A stretch of DNA of 64,000 bases from the NCBI GenBank assembly GCA_029339195.1, contig JAPTJF010000348.1, forward strand, positions 1 to 64,000, read 5' to 3'. Below the pieces are notes generated by a model. The model was not told where the DNA came from and searched no databases. It worked only from the letters and a program-made list of their open reading frames with translations. Position numbers and translations under genes: made by a program. Positions 10,001 through 21,513 of the stretch are shown piece after piece. How positions within the stretch are numbered: position 1 is the first letter of the stretch; each line of letters begins with the position of its first letter. The stretch comes from Micractinium sp. NFX-FRZ. Its lineage: Eukaryota > Chlorophyta > Trebouxiophyceae > Chlorellales > Chlorellaceae.

Positions 10001-13000
10001 CCGCCCCCTTGTGATTGCGTCCTCTTACATTGCACACCCTAGCCAGCATGCCCTGCCTCCCCCTCCTCCTTTGTTCATCCACAGACTACCTGTCCGACAA
10101 GGGCTGGGTGTGCGCGTTTGAGAAGCCCAAGGGCAACCCAGCCGCCTTTGTGCGCCCCGCCACAACCGTGCTCAGGTGGGGAGCGGTGCACTGGTGGGCT
10201 GCTGTTGGCGGCTGTGGCTGGCTGACACTCTGGCAAGCGCCCGCAGCTGTGCTAGCCAAGCGCTGACTTCTGGCGCCTTTGGTGTGTGTTCCTTGCACTG
10301 GCTGCCTCTGCCTGCCTGCTCACCCTCCTGCCCACCTTACCCTGCTCCACCCCACGCCGCCCCATCTGATCACCCCCCCGCCCCCCTTGTGCAGCCCCTA
10401 CCTCAAGTTTGGCTGCCTCAGCCCCCGCCTGTTCCACGCCAAGCTGCAGCAGGCAAGCCAGGGGGGCCTTGGAGCGCAGCAGGGGCTGGCCACTAGCAAG
10501 GACGGCAGGGGAGGGTGGGGGTCGTCTCCCGTGTCATGGCAGCGGGCTGCTGCGTGGAGGCTGCAGCACGAGCAGCCTCATGCAGTTCGCTCATGCGTCA
10601 TGCCCATGCGCACCCTGTTGCCCCTGCCTGCAGATCTATGCGGAGAACAGTGGGAAGCACACGCAACCGCCCGTGTCGCTCAGGTGTGCTGCAGCTGTAG
10701 GAGGCAGTTGGGGCAGAGGTGCCCGCTGCGCTGGGTGCACAAGCCCTGCTGCTGCTGGTTCTACCCACTTGCCCGCCCGTGGCCAGTGACCGCCCACCTG
10801 GTCTGCAGCTGCTGCCGGGCGTCTCGCCCGCTTACACGCACTGCTGCTTGCATGCATGCACAAGGGTCACCGGCAGTGTTACAACGGTAAGTCCCTCCAT
10901 GGCGCCTGCAATGCATCACACACACGTGTATGTGCACCGGCCTGCGCTGCCTGCAGGGGGCAGCTGCTGTGGCGCGAGTTCTTCACGCTCTGCGGCGCCG
11001 CCATCCCTCGCTTTGACCGCATGGAGGGGAACCCCATCTGCAAGCAGGTGGGGGCAGAAGGAGGGGCAGGGTGCACACTTTCTTGCAGAACCGCCGGTTT
11101 GTGTGTTAATGTTTCCACATGTATGAACGCTGTGGCGGACGCTTGGAGCGGGGACCCCCATTTGCAATGCACGTGGGGGTGGGTGGCTGGGTTGCCGTCA
11201 GCAGGACAGTGGGCGGGCTCTCCGGCTGCTGCTCCATCTTTCTTCACCACCCCCCACCGCACACACCACCCTCTCATGCCCCCCCCCCCCCCCGCCCCCC
11301 TCAGATCCCGTGGGTGGACGACCCCGAGCGCATCAAGGCGTGGGAGGAGAGCCGCACGGGGTACCCATGGTGGGTGGGCGGGCGGGGTGGCAACGTGGGG
11401 TGTGTGTGAATCTTCACCCCGGCATGGGCGCACACGACTGCGCTTGCTCTGTCTCTGTCACAGCTACGCACTGTGCCGCCTGCCCCTCTTGGCCCTGCCC
11501 TTCCTGCCTCCCCTGCCTCCCTGCCCCCACCCCGCCCTGCACCTGTGTCCCTATCCTCCTCTTCCTCTCCTTTCGCCCCCCCAGGATTGACGCCATCATG
11601 GCCCAGCTGCGGCAGCAGGGGTGGATGCACCACCTGGCGCGGCACTCGGTGGCCTGCTTCCTCACGCGGGGCGACCTGTGGTGCAGGTGGGCGGGGCACC
11701 GTGGGTGGACGCATTCTTTGGGGGGTGGGGTGGAAGGCGTGGCGGTAAGCAAGGGCACAAGCAGCCCCTGGATTGCTTCCTCCTGTGATGGTTCGGGGAG
11801 GAGCAGGGCGGGGCGTGTGGGCCGGGGGGGCGGGCGGTGCTGGCGGCAGCAGGTGCAGCCGGGCCGGGCAGGCAGGCAGGCAGTTTTGGGGGGGCACCAG
11901 GATCAGGCTGCCTCCATCCCCGCCTTCCAGCTCGCTTGGCCACCCTGCCTGACAGTGTGTGAGCACCGCTGCAAGAGGCTGGCACACCCTGACAACTGCT
12001 CTCCTGCCCACCCCTTCCTCCACTCACCCCTGCCCTTTACCCGCGTTGTTCCCGCAGCTGGGAGGCGGGCCAGGCGGTGTTTGACAAATACCTGATTGAC
12101 GCAGACTGGTGGGTGGGGCGCCGGTGGAGTGGCAGTGCTTGTGTGACCTGGCAGTAGTACTGATATGTTGGAGGGCCGATGCAGTGGCAGTGCTGGTGTG
12201 CTGGGTTTGAGGCAAGGGGAGTGCCGCAGCAGGCCAGGCGGCCAGGGGGAGGTGCGCTGCTGCAGCCAGCCGGTGCATGCCTGCCACCTTCTGCCTATGC
12301 TCCATCTGCCGCCCGCCTTCTACCTGCTCACTCTGAGTGCCTCCTGTTGCCTGCCAAGCCCACTGTGGCTCATGCACCCACCCCACCCGCCCCGCCTCAA
12401 CCCCCCACCCCACCCCCTGCAGGAGCCTGAACGCCGCCAACTGGCAGTGGCTCAGCGCCTCGGCCTTCTTCTCCCAATACTTCCGGGTCTACTCCCCCAT
12501 CTCGTGAGTTCCAAGGTTCAAGTATTGTTTGGTTTGGCGGCATGAGGAGGAGCAGGGCTGTAGGAGTGCGAGATGAACGGTGCACTGCGCTGCAGCGGTT
12601 GTGCGGCAGTGAGGCGGGAGTGGAACGCTGTGTTGCTGCACTCCGTCTGCCCGCCTCTGCACGACGTCCACCCTTTTCGCATGTCCCGCCCCACCTGCCC
12701 TGCCTGGTCCCAACTCGCCCTGCCTAACCGTGACCCATATCTGCCCCGCCCTGCCCCGCCCCGCCCCTGCCCCGCCCGCTCCCCCCCAGGTTTGGCAAGC
12801 AGTACGACAAGGAGGGGGCCTACATCCGGCAATTCCTGCCCGCCCTCAAGGTGTGAAGGAGGGGTGCCCAGTGCCCCTGTGCGGCGCTATGTTGGGCGGA
12901 GTGCATTGACTGTGCAGCAGGCGGAGCGCCGCCAGCGGCTGGTGGCAGGGCCCAGCGCCTTTCACCTTGTACCAGGCTGCCTCATCACCCCTTCCGCTCT

Positions 13001-13714
13001 GCCTTCACGACGCCCCTGCTTTGGGACTTTTTTTTTTTTGAAAAACGTTCCTTGGCTCGTTACCTGTCGCAGGACATGCCTGCCAAGTACATTTACGAGC
13101 CATGGACAGCGCCCCTGTCGGTGCAGCAGGCGGCGGGGTGCGTCATTGGCAAGGACTACCCGCGGTGAGAGGGGCGGTGGGCAGGGGGGAGGGCAGGGTG
13201 GTGGTGGGTGGGCGGGGAAGATGGTGGGGTCGGAGGAGAGGCAGGCTGACGTGGGGCGAGCGGGCAGGCAGAGCGGGCAGGCCGGCATGGAGTGGCAGTG
13301 GGGAAGTTGTCGCAGCGAGCGGTGGAAAGCACGGCAGGTAGGCAGAGGTGCTTGAGGGAGGGGCGGCGATGAGGGACAGCTTGGTGCGCTCCTGTGACTC
13401 CTCGTCTTCCCATGCCGCTGTAGCTTCACTGCCCGCCTGCCTTGCACCCGCCCCGCCCCGTTACTCTTTCACCCCTGCCACTGCTGTACTGCTGCCGCCC
13501 GTGTTTCAGGCCGATTGTGGACCACCAGACAGCTTCTAAAGAGAACATGGTCAAAATGAAGGCAGCGTATGGCGCGGCAAAAGAGGCGGGGGCGGCTGCA
13601 GCAGCAGGGGCGGCAGCAGGAAGAGCAGGCGGCAGCAGCGCTGGCAGTGGCGGTGGTGGCGCCGAGGCAGCGGCTGGCGGCGGCAAGGTGGTTAAGCGGG
13701 CGCGGAAAGCATGA
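7088..13714 (+). CDS. (6-4) photolyase / animal-like cryptochrome
   Basis: FAD photolyase of the (6-4) photolyase/animal-like cryptochrome clade; it would repair UV (6-4) photoproducts and/or sense light. Twenty exons close in frame to 592 aa: 7088-7294, 7475-7578, 7899-7955, 8309-8381, 8660-8718, 8981-9053, 9266-9344, 9537-9598, 9729-9846, 10085-10175, 10395-10452, 10634-10683, 10957-11047, 11305-11369, 11585-11686, 12058-12108, 12423-12503, 12790-12850, 13073-13164, 13510-13714. The N-terminal antenna domain (from [15 protein letters not shown]) and the FAD domain are complete: [36 protein letters not shown] with both clade histidines (about 412 and 416), and [17 protein letters not shown]. 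The first 58 residues look like a targeting peptide; [11 protein letters not shown] at 7262 is an alternative start. The tail is Ala/Gly-rich and ends in basic KRARKA. Introns 1 and 11 start with GC. Sequence alone does not separate photoreceptor from repair function. Confidence 0.94.
8116..8155. repeat. Perfect 14-bp inverted repeat in an intron
   Basis: The arms GGGCCAGGATGCCC (8116-8129) and GGGCATCCTGGCCC (8142-8155) are exact reverse complements with a 12-base loop. They lie in intron 3 of the photolyase gene and would form a stable RNA hairpin. Confidence 0.8.
9901..9938 (+). repeat. Near-exact copy of photolyase exon 9 3' end plus donor
   Basis: The copy matches 9834-9871 at 37 of 38 bases, covering the last 13 exon bases, the GTGAGT donor and the next intron bases. 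The duplicated 5' splice site lies 67 bases downstream of the one used in the model. Confidence 0.88.
11143..11183 (+). repeat. Degenerate copy of photolyase exon 13 3' end
   Basis: The segment resembles 11022-11062 (exon end NPICKQ plus GTGGGG donor) at about three quarters of positions. It lies in the intron directly downstream. Confidence 0.5.
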
Positions 13715-14896
13715 GGCGTGGGATGCACAGCCAGCTGCACACACACGCTAGGCACTGCGGGACGCTCTCCTGTGGATGATGCCGTGCCCACTGCCTCATG
13801 GCTCCGCCTCGTCTGGCTACCCTGTGTGGCGCATGTCAACACCCGACAAGTCCAGTGTAAACACACAGCGGGGACGGCACAGTAGCAGGCAGAGGAACCT
13901 GGTGCTGCCGCTGCTGCTGCTGCTTGCCGCTTACTGCTGGTGCATCACTTACTACTGGCGCCTGCATGAGATCACGTGCAACGCCCTAAGCTGCAGGATG
14001 CATGCACAGGGAAGCTGGGAAGTTGTGCACATACGTCGGCTTGTCAAAGAAAGGGCATGATGTGGGACGTGCGGTGGATGGACAGTGCAGGAGCTGTTGC
14101 TGGGCAAGAGCGGCGAGCACCCGGCGAGCCACAGCAGGCCTGCCTTGCAAGCGCTCACACGGCAGCGCAGCGCACGCAGTGGCAGACGGAGCTCGCTTTC
14201 AGTCCGGTCGTGTGAGAGTGCTGCTGTGCACTTGAATGATTTCCTGGGCCTCTCGGTTGGTTGGTTATATGTGTATGGGGAGACGGGCACGTAGAGGCTC
14301 ACACAGAGTGTGGACGGGTGGCAGAGAGCAGGGGGAGGGCTGTAGTGACAGCAGCTGGGAGCAAAAGTGCAAAGCAAGTGCGGATACAGCATGAAGAGTG
14401 CGCAAATTCTTGGGGGTAAGTTACCAGGTCACAAACCGCCGCAGTGCGGTAGGCAGCAGCCAGGGAGAGGAAGAGCAGCAGAGGTCACGGACGGTACAGT
14501 GCTGCCAGTAGCAGCTAAACAGGCGGCGCAACGGCGCGTGGCACCGACGCTAGAACATCCCTGCAAGCCAGCCACGCCAGGGTGTGGGCGTCGGCCCCAG
14601 TGAGAGAGGTGTGGGTCCCAAGAGGCAGCCGCAAGGAGTGGGGCGACAGCTGCTTGGTGCACGCAGCGCCATCTAGCAAGCAGGCTGAGCGGGGGCCCGC
14701 TTGAGGACCCCGCGGTGGCATCATCTGCACACGTGCTGCGCTCTCCACCTACCCCACATGTGTACAGGTTCTCCCGCCTGTCCACCCACCGTGCTGAGCC
14801 CCTCGCCTTCCCACCCGCTGCTGACCCCCTCGCCATCCCACCCGCTACTGAACCCCTACCCACCCACCCACCCACCCACCCGCCCACCCCACCCAC
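13715..14896. other. Convergent 3' region
   Basis: 3' UTRs of the photolyase (+) and the membrane-protein gene (-). A TGTAA lies at 13856-13860. The minus-strand stretch from about 14720 down to 14429 may hold the last exon of the neighbouring gene, but its coding character is weak. Confidence 0.45.
13856..13860 (+). terminator. TGTAA polyadenylation motif of the photolyase gene
   Basis: TGTAA about 145 nt after the photolyase stop codon, the green-algal poly(A) consensus. Confidence 0.55.
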
Positions 14897-16765
14897 CGTA
14901 GAGCTTGGCCGCGTCCGACGGCTCAAACTGCCGCCCCTTCTGCTTGGCCACCGTCGCCGCCAGCTCCGCCTTCCATTTCTTTAGGCTGCGGGAGGGCGGT
15001 TGGCGGGGCAGGGCAGCACATGCAGAGATGTGGAGTGTGACAGAGTAGAGAGGCTCAGGCAGGAGTTGGCCACAGCTACCACCACATAGCCTTCCAATGA
15101 TTTGCGGTGCGGGCAGGTGGATGCGTAAAGTGGGGGGGGAGGGGGTGGATGGGTAAAGAGTGGGGTTGGAGGGGCAGGGAGGTGCTGAGCAGGGGCCTTG
15201 GTGCAGCGGCCTGCGCCTGGGTGCCCCCGGATCCTGCGTCGTTGCTGTGTGGCACCCAGCATGCACGCTATCACAAAGCATCAGCTGAGAACGATCACTG
15301 ATGAGCAGCAGCAGCGGCATGCATCCAGGCGGGAACGCTCGGCATGCGTGGCCGCATGCGGCAGCCCCAGCGGCAGTGCCAGCGGCAAGGCAACCCAGAG
15401 GCGACCGGGGTGCCGCACTTTGAGTTTGATTTCCACGTCAGGTAGAGCGCCAGGAAGCCGACGCCGATGAACACGTAGAACACGGCCAGCTGCGGGTGAA
15501 GGGCACGGGGTGGGAGCGACAGAGGGTGAAGGGGACAGGGGTAGGGGTAGGGGCGGGGCGAGCGTGGCAACGCTGCCGGGGTTGGAGGGAGCAGGTTTGG
15601 GCGGCGGCAGATGAGGGGCGTGAGGGGTGGCTGACCAGCATGGTGGGCACGGGCACAGCACGGCAGTGGGCGCGGCATATGGGTGATGGGTGGCAGCAGC
15701 AGGCCCCAGGCCATCGACCCAGCCTGCCCCCTTCCCGTGCCAGTGCTGCACAGCACAGCACAGCACAGCGCCGCACCGATAGGATCAGGGTGCACCCAAG
15801 CCCTGCCCGCGCCTTGCATCCGGGCCTGCCCACGCCACCATTCCCCTGCCACCCGCCATCGCACCTGCAGGCACCCACCCCACCACCTGCTGTCCCACCA
15901 CCTGCTCCCCCACCATTGCCTGTGGCCCTCCCATTCCCCTCGCACACCACCACCCACGCCGCAATTTTTCCCGCCCACACACACTCATCTGTTGCAGGCA
16001 CAACATGCCCGGTGCTGGAGATCACGCCCTGCTCGTCTCACCTCCATCACCACCCGCAGGGTGCCCAAACCACTGCCCAAACCACCGCCCACGCGCGCAT
16101 GCACAAGCAGCTGTTGCGAGCAGGTGGCTCGCTGCGCCACGCCTTGCACAGGCTGCTCCGCCGCGCCCCGCGCATGACAGCATGCACACTCCCACCAACA
16201 TACGCACACATGTCCCCATCGTCTGCAAGGCACCTTCCCCCTCCCGCCCCCTCACCTCTGTGAGTACCCGCCGCGTGGCCGCCTTTGTGTACTCATCCTC
16301 CGCAAAGATGCTGCCAAACCATTGGAGGATGAACGACGTGCCCACGGGGCGCTGCGAGTCGTCCGGCAGCACCATGCCTGGCTGCCCGGTGCTGTAGAAA
16401 CCAACACAGGGGTTCCACTGGGCCCTTGATGGTCAAAAGTGGGCCTCGAGGCCCCAGGCGGGTAGGCCGGCGGAGCGGCAGCGGCACCGCAGGCTGCGCC
16501 GCGTGCGTGCGGCGGAGGGGGGCGGAGGCTGCCAGCGGCAGCAGCGGTTTGGCTGCCAGCCGGGGTCAGATTTGCTGAAGTTATAAGAGGTGCCGCGTTG
16601 ACTGCGATGCGCCAGCCCTGCAAGTGCAGGCGCAGCGAAGCGATGGGAAGGTACACCCGCCGTCACGGCAGCGGTGGCGGCGGTGGGCGGTAGTGCCAGG
16701 CACAGGTAGCACTGCCGCGGCCCGGGAGTCCGTGCGCACCCACGTCGTGCTACATCGCGAAACAT
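14897..16765 (-). CDS. Unrecognised single-pass membrane protein (3' end uncertain)
   Basis: Four exons join in frame: 16765-16488, 16391-16256, 15489-15437 and 14985-14897, giving about 185 aa before the unresolved end. The N-terminus from the ATG at 16765 is Arg/Ala/Pro-rich and transit-peptide-like. Then come GTSFILQWFGSIFAEDEYTK and KAATRRVLTE, one transmembrane helix (AVFYVFIGVGFLALYL), and a charged tail (LKKWKAELAATVAKQKGRQF, EPSDAAKLYG). The layout suggests a small subunit of an organellar membrane complex, but I do not recognise the family. The last visible donor (GTGGGT at 14896) may splice to an exon near 14720; if unspliced, a stop follows at 14858-14856. The exon 1 donor (CG|GTGCC) is weak but phase-consistent. 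Confidence 0.5.
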
Positions 16766-16958
16766 GGTCGCACCTGAACTTGCCGCCAGCTGCGGAACAG
16801 CGGGGTGGTGTGTCTAAAAACAAGTGCGTCGCGGGGCGCCTGTCGACCGTTGATCTTGTTCCGGACGGTTTATTACAAGCGTAGGACTCGCAGCAGAGGA
16901 AGATCGGCGCACTGTAGGGGAGGCCAGGGGTGGTGGAAAGCGGCGGGAGCGGTAGGCA

Positions 16959-16988
16959 GTCATTTCCGCTGCCGCCGCCGGAAATGAC
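16959..16988. repeat. Inverted repeat, 10-bp arms
   Basis: GTCATTTCCG (16959-16968) pairs with CGGAAATGAC (16979-16988) around a 10-base GC-rich loop. An outer GAGCG/CGCTC pair extends the symmetry. Confidence 0.75.
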
Positions 16989-17036
16989 CGCTCACACCGC
17001 CTTGCATCCCGCAGTGTGACACTTGCCTTGGGACTA

Positions 17037-17053
17037 TGTCACAGTCTGTGACA
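17037..17053. promoter_or_regulatory. Perfect 17-bp palindrome
   Basis: TGTCACAG-T-CTGTGACA is fully self-complementary around one central base, 495 bp upstream of the MYND gene ATG. It looks like a dimeric transcription-factor site, but no factor can be assigned. Confidence 0.5.
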
Positions 17054-17547
17054 CGATGGAGGTCGAGCGCAGTTGTATGGATGCGGCATGCAAGGCTCCC
17101 CCACCCATCCAGGCAAGCCTTGCGCTGCTCTTTGCCAGCGGTTCCGTTTTGAGGCGGCCGCACGCGGTGTTGGCTGAACTGCTGGGATGCTGTGGCAGGG
17201 ATAAACCCACGGTCCTGCTGACGAATCGATTGGATGGCTGTGCCACGGGGAGACCAGACCGGATGGCACCGCGCGCGCGATTGGGAGGAAAGTAGGTGCC
17301 CTCACGTTTACACGGGGGGTCCCCATGCAGCAAGTCCTATAACGCGGACCTGACTCAGTTGGGCTGCCCTGAGCGCCGTTGGCACCTATACACGTGTTCT
17401 GCAGTTGTGTGCGGCAAGCATGACTCTGCAATGGGTGCGTCTACAAAAGCACAGGGAGGACGGCATGAGGACGGCGGCACGGTGACATGGCTGGCTCCGC
17501 CCCTTAGCCCTCGGTCCACATTGCATCTTACGTCGATCACTACCGCC

Positions 17548-20500
17548 ATGGCCGCCATATTGGAGCTCTGTGCCGCTTTGGAGGCGTGCCTGTCCTTCTT
17601 TCACTCGCCCCCGCCGGACGGTGATGCGGCCAGCTCGCGGGGGCAGGGGCTGCAGTTCAGACTGTTAGAGGCCGGGCGGGCATTAGATGCCGATGACGAT
17701 TGGGACGACGAGGCGCGCTCAAGGTTCTGCAGGTGTGGGGCGGTCTGGTCGGCTGGCCGCTGCGCGGCGGCTGCCAGAGTGCGGCCGCCATGTCGTGTCT
17801 GCCCTGATGCTCGCCTGCTTTCCCTTGCGGACAGCTCCCGGTTCACGCAACTCGGGGTGCGCTTGCAGGCTGCTGGGTGAGCTGGGCGGAGCGATGGCGG
17901 CGGTGGCGTGCTCGCCTGCCGCACGGGCGGCATATGAGCCCGGGGCAAGGAGCAGCCCTGCTCTGCTGGCGGCCGGCGCTCAGCTGGACACAGCGTGCAC
18001 CCTCATTCAGGCGTGCTGCTGCCTGGCAGTGCAGCATAGAATGCCAGGTGGCAGCGACACCTTCCGTTGGGCGCAGAGCTGGCGGCTGCTGGCCGAGCTG
18101 GGGCAGCGCAGCGTGCAGAGTGGGCTGGCCAGCGCGGCGGTGGCTGGTGGCGGCACCCTGCCCAAGCTGCAGGCTGTAATGGAACGATCTTTTCGGCTGC
18201 TGCATGCGGCTCAAGCGCTGCTGCGCATGCTGCGGGTGCCCGGCAGCGAGCGCACCCTGGCTGCATTTGCTGGGACCACCGCTGCAAGCAATGACACGGT
18301 GCTGTTGCTGGGCGTCACTTCCACCGCCCTCACCCTGTGCATCCAGCAAGGTGGGCTTGCTGCACCAGGGCTGAACATCTTCTGGCCCTTTAACCCCAAC
18401 TCTACTGGTTGCTCGCCCGCGCAGGGTGTGCACAACGGCCGCCAGGCGCCCCGTCGCTGGCCCCCTGCAGGCTAGGCTGCCTTTCCTCAATGGGCACCCG
18501 CTCTCCACATTGTGCACATGCAGGCATGCTCACTGTGGCCGAAACGGAGCGCTTGTTCGATTGGGCGCACGTCTGCGGAGCGCTGCTGTCGGACCGGCAC
18601 TTTGCCCGGGTGCAGGTCATCGTGCAGGCGCAGCCGCACGTGCAGGCGGCCATCGCTGGGCTGCTGCTGCACGCTCTGCCAGGAATTTGGGAGGAGCTAG
18701 GGGCAGCGACAGATGCCGGCGGCGCCATACTCACCACGGCCGAGTGCTGTACCTCGAGCCTGCTCCAGATCGCGGGCGCGCCGGGTGTGCACGCCGGGCT
18801 GCGGCAGGCGCTGGGGCAGTGCAGCGCCAGCACAGGGGAGGCTGCCCTGGAGTCGCTGGCTCACTTGGTCGGCTTTGCGGCACACATGCACAGCTCCGGC
18901 GCAGAGCCAGCCGACTGCACAAACTTCCCGGCCGGGGCGGTGTGCGCATGGGGCCAGCTGTGCGCCGCGCTGGCCCAGAGCGGGGCCGGGGGAGACACCC
19001 CCCTGCTGCAGCGCGCCAGCCGGCATTCTGTCATGCTGCTGCCGGCACTGGCTGAGCTGGCGGCCACCGCGCTGCACGAGGGGCAGGCCGAAGATGAGGC
19101 GGCAGCAGGAGCAGAGGAGGAGCGGCTGTTTGCCTCCCTGGCTGCCATTGCGCGGTGTGCAGCCGACTTTGGCCGCCTGCACAAAGCAGGTTACCCTCTT
19201 CTCAGCTTTGATGTTGGCCCATACAGCTTGGCTCACGCCACAGAGGCGGCTCTCCTGCTGGTGCACCTGGCGGGGGAGAGGCAGGTGGGGGAGGCATCCG
19301 CTGCGGGCGATGGCAACCCCAGCCCTTTGTCCGGCCTGCCCACGCTGGTAGAGGCAGCGGCAGCAGCTGCCGTGTCCTGCATGGAATGGCTCAGCCTCGG
19401 CAGCATGACGTACCGTGAAGAGGCAGAACCAGGGTTGAGCTACGACCAAGTGGCGCGGGACACAGCCCAGCGCCTCTTCTCCCTGCACTCCACCGCCTGC
19501 CGCCTCCTCCACTACATGCTGGGGCGGCCGACGGGGCTGCCGGCGCTGCTGCCCGGCGTGCGCAGCTGGCAGGGCTTCCTGTCTGGGCTCAACAGAATGG
19601 TTGACATATTGAGGCTGTTCTGCCGGGCTGACGAAGACCAGGGCGAGGCCGAGCCCGAGAGGTGCGTGGCAGCGTCGCCCCGACAGGTGCCCGTGCTGTG
19701 CTTGAGAGTGCCCGTGCTGTGCTGATGCTGGCACTGCCCCTGTGTGCTCTCCCGCTTTTCCCAGTTTTGATGATGTATCCAGCCCCGTGGCTGGGTCCTC
19801 CCGCCCTGCCTGCAGCTGCCAAATCCCCAGCAAGACCAAGCACGCTGTCGCGGTGGCACACGCCGAGGCCATGAGCGCAGTGATGGCAGCCCTGGCAAGC
19901 GGCGGCAGCAGCATACCTGGCGAGGGCCCCACAGGGGAGGCGCTGTTCTGTGTTGTGGCGGAAGGCGCCTCAGAAGCAGTCCAGCTCTCAGCAACCAACC
20001 GTCGGGGCGGCCCAATCGTGGTGGGAGCAGATGCATCGGCGGTGGACACGCTGTGCGGCGCGCTGGTCAGGGGTTTGTGGCCCTTGGAGCTGCCAGAGGT
20101 GGGCCAGCAGGTGAAGAGGCGGAAGCTCTCGTCTGGCTGCACCACCACACTGTGCGCACCAGAATTGCGTGGCAGATAATTGAATTGCAGCACTGATGAG
20201 CGTTGCCCGTGGCCAGCTGGCGCCCCGCACAATGACCGCAGCTTTCAAGCCAGTGTGCAGGTGATGGCGGGTGCCTCAGAAGCGGCGGCTGCAAACTGCG
20301 GGCGCTTGGGGCCGATGCGCAGCCAGACAGTCCAGAGCTGCTTGGAAGCAGCGGCGGCCTGCCCCCAGCTGGCTGCTGCGTTCCTCAACCGTGGCCTGCT
20401 GGCACCTCTGGTGGAGGCTGTAGTGGAGCCAGACCCTCCCAAGAAGCCCTCCCAGATCCGCGTGTTTGAGGTGAGGCTGCCGCCAGCATGTTGCTCACAT

Positions 20501-21513
20501 GCACCTTGAGATGGACTTCAGCAAGATGTTGTGGCCGCAGCTCACCCGGGATGCTGGACGTTTGAATGCTGGACGTTTGAATGCTGGACGTTTGAATGCT
20601 GGACGTTTGAGGGCAACAGTGGGCGCAGCAGCAGCTGCAGCTGCTCATATTGCCACCACTCCTTCTGACGCTGCGCAGATGAGAAGTGCGCTGAAGCACT
20701 GTCACACAGCCGTGGTGGGGCTAGTGCAGGCGTACCGGCTGCCGGCTGGCGGCAGCCCGCAGCCTGGTGCGGCAGGAGCAGGGGCACCGGCCACAGCAGG
20801 CTCGCACAGCACCGCCCCTCCGCCAGTGCCTGCAGTGGCGCTTGCCGCAGCCGCAGCCCTAGCTGCAGTACCACCGCCGCCACTGACAGTGCCGGCCAGA
20901 GATGAGCCTGCAGAGGCTGCAGTCACTCAATCCAGGGAGGCAGCGCTGAGCTACCTGCACGACACAGTGCTCCCCACAGCCCAGCCTCTGGGGGATGCGC
21001 TGCACGCCTTCTACCGCCGGCCCGAGCGGCAGGCGGCGGCCCAGCTGGCCACGGCTCAGGCGGCAGCTGACTGCAGGTGAGGCACAAGATATGACTTTGC
21101 ACTGGGAAGCAGCTGGCAGCTGTACAGCTTGTTTGTGTTTACAGTCCGTTTCTCCGCAATGAAACTTGCGATACAGACAAGCACTTGCCTTTGCCTTTGC
21201 CTTTGCCTGCCGGCCTGCCGCCCGCAACCTGCCCCGCTGGATTGCAGAGGCACACCTGCATATACTGAGCTCATGCCCCCTTGTGTGCAGCTGCGCCTAC
21301 CTGCGCTGCGCCAACGTGGCGGCCACCGGCGGGCCCGCAGCTGGGGAGCAGCCGGGCAGCCAGCGGTGCGGCGGCTGCCGCGCGGTGCGGTACTGCGACA
21401 CCGCCTGCTCGCATGCCGACTGGCGCGCCGGGCACCGCCGCGTGTGCAAGCAGCTGGCGGCGGCACGGCTGCAAGCAGAGCACCTGGCAGCAGACACTGG
21501 CGAGGCAGAGTGA
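17548..21513 (+). CDS. MYND-type zinc-finger protein, paralogue A
   Basis: Large alpha-helical protein with a C-terminal MYND zinc finger, a protein-interaction module. Seven exons close in frame to about 989 aa: 17548-17732, 17869-18350, 18524-19661, 19765-20098 (20110 is a possible alternative donor), 20261-20470, 20679-21076, 21291-21513. The finger runs from about residue 917: CAYLRC, CGGC, RYCDTACSHADW, then His and RRVC, a complete C-x4-C ... C-x2-C-x4-C-x3-C ... H-x3-C set. The remaining ~900 residues are Ala/Leu-rich helices without a named domain. The same layout occurs in the minus-strand gene at 51789-56030, with aligned stretches such as FRWAQSWRLLAELGQ / FRWASACRLVLTAGH and LHSTACRLLH in both. 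Intron 5 has a 15-base repeat in four exact copies and intron 6 the 47-base shared element. Function unknown. Confidence 0.85.
20551..20610 (+). repeat. 15-bp tandem repeat, four exact copies
   Basis: ATGCTGGACGTTTGA is repeated four times without a mismatch. It lies in intron 5 of MYND gene A. The unit length keeps the frame open, so read-through would encode NAGRL repeats, but strong flanking GTGAGG and GCGCAG sites argue for an intron. Confidence 0.9.
21132..21178 (+). repeat. 47-base intronic element, copy 2
   Basis: Exact reverse complement of 31-77. It sits in the sense orientation in intron 6 of MYND gene A (21077-21290), 55 bases after the donor, and is followed directly by a short TTTGCC tandem run. 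Confidence 0.85.

Larger units (their letters stand above)
16766..17547. promoter_or_regulatory. Divergent intergenic region with dyad-symmetric sites
   Basis: A 780-bp gap between the minus-strand membrane-protein gene and the plus-strand MYND gene. It holds a 10-bp stem hairpin at 16959-16988 and a perfect palindrome at 17037-17053, with a related TGTGACAC at 17015-17022. No coding exon is supportable. Confidence 0.5.

Noticed and set aside
14429..14760. Last exon of the membrane-protein gene as an extended C-terminus
   Set aside because: An in-frame exon with an acceptor near 14720 is possible, but the roughly 100 encoded residues look like non-coding GC-rich sequence.
18697..20232. 511-codon minus-strand ORF
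   Set aside because: It is antisense to the long third and fourth exons of MYND gene A, where the plus frame shows paralogue similarity. Long antisense ORFs are expected at this GC content.
20499..21080. Continuous ORF through the 15-mer repeats as a coding exon
   Set aside because: Strong GTGAGG and GCGCAG splice sites at 20471 and 20678 keep the frame and remove the repeats, leaving a smooth junction.
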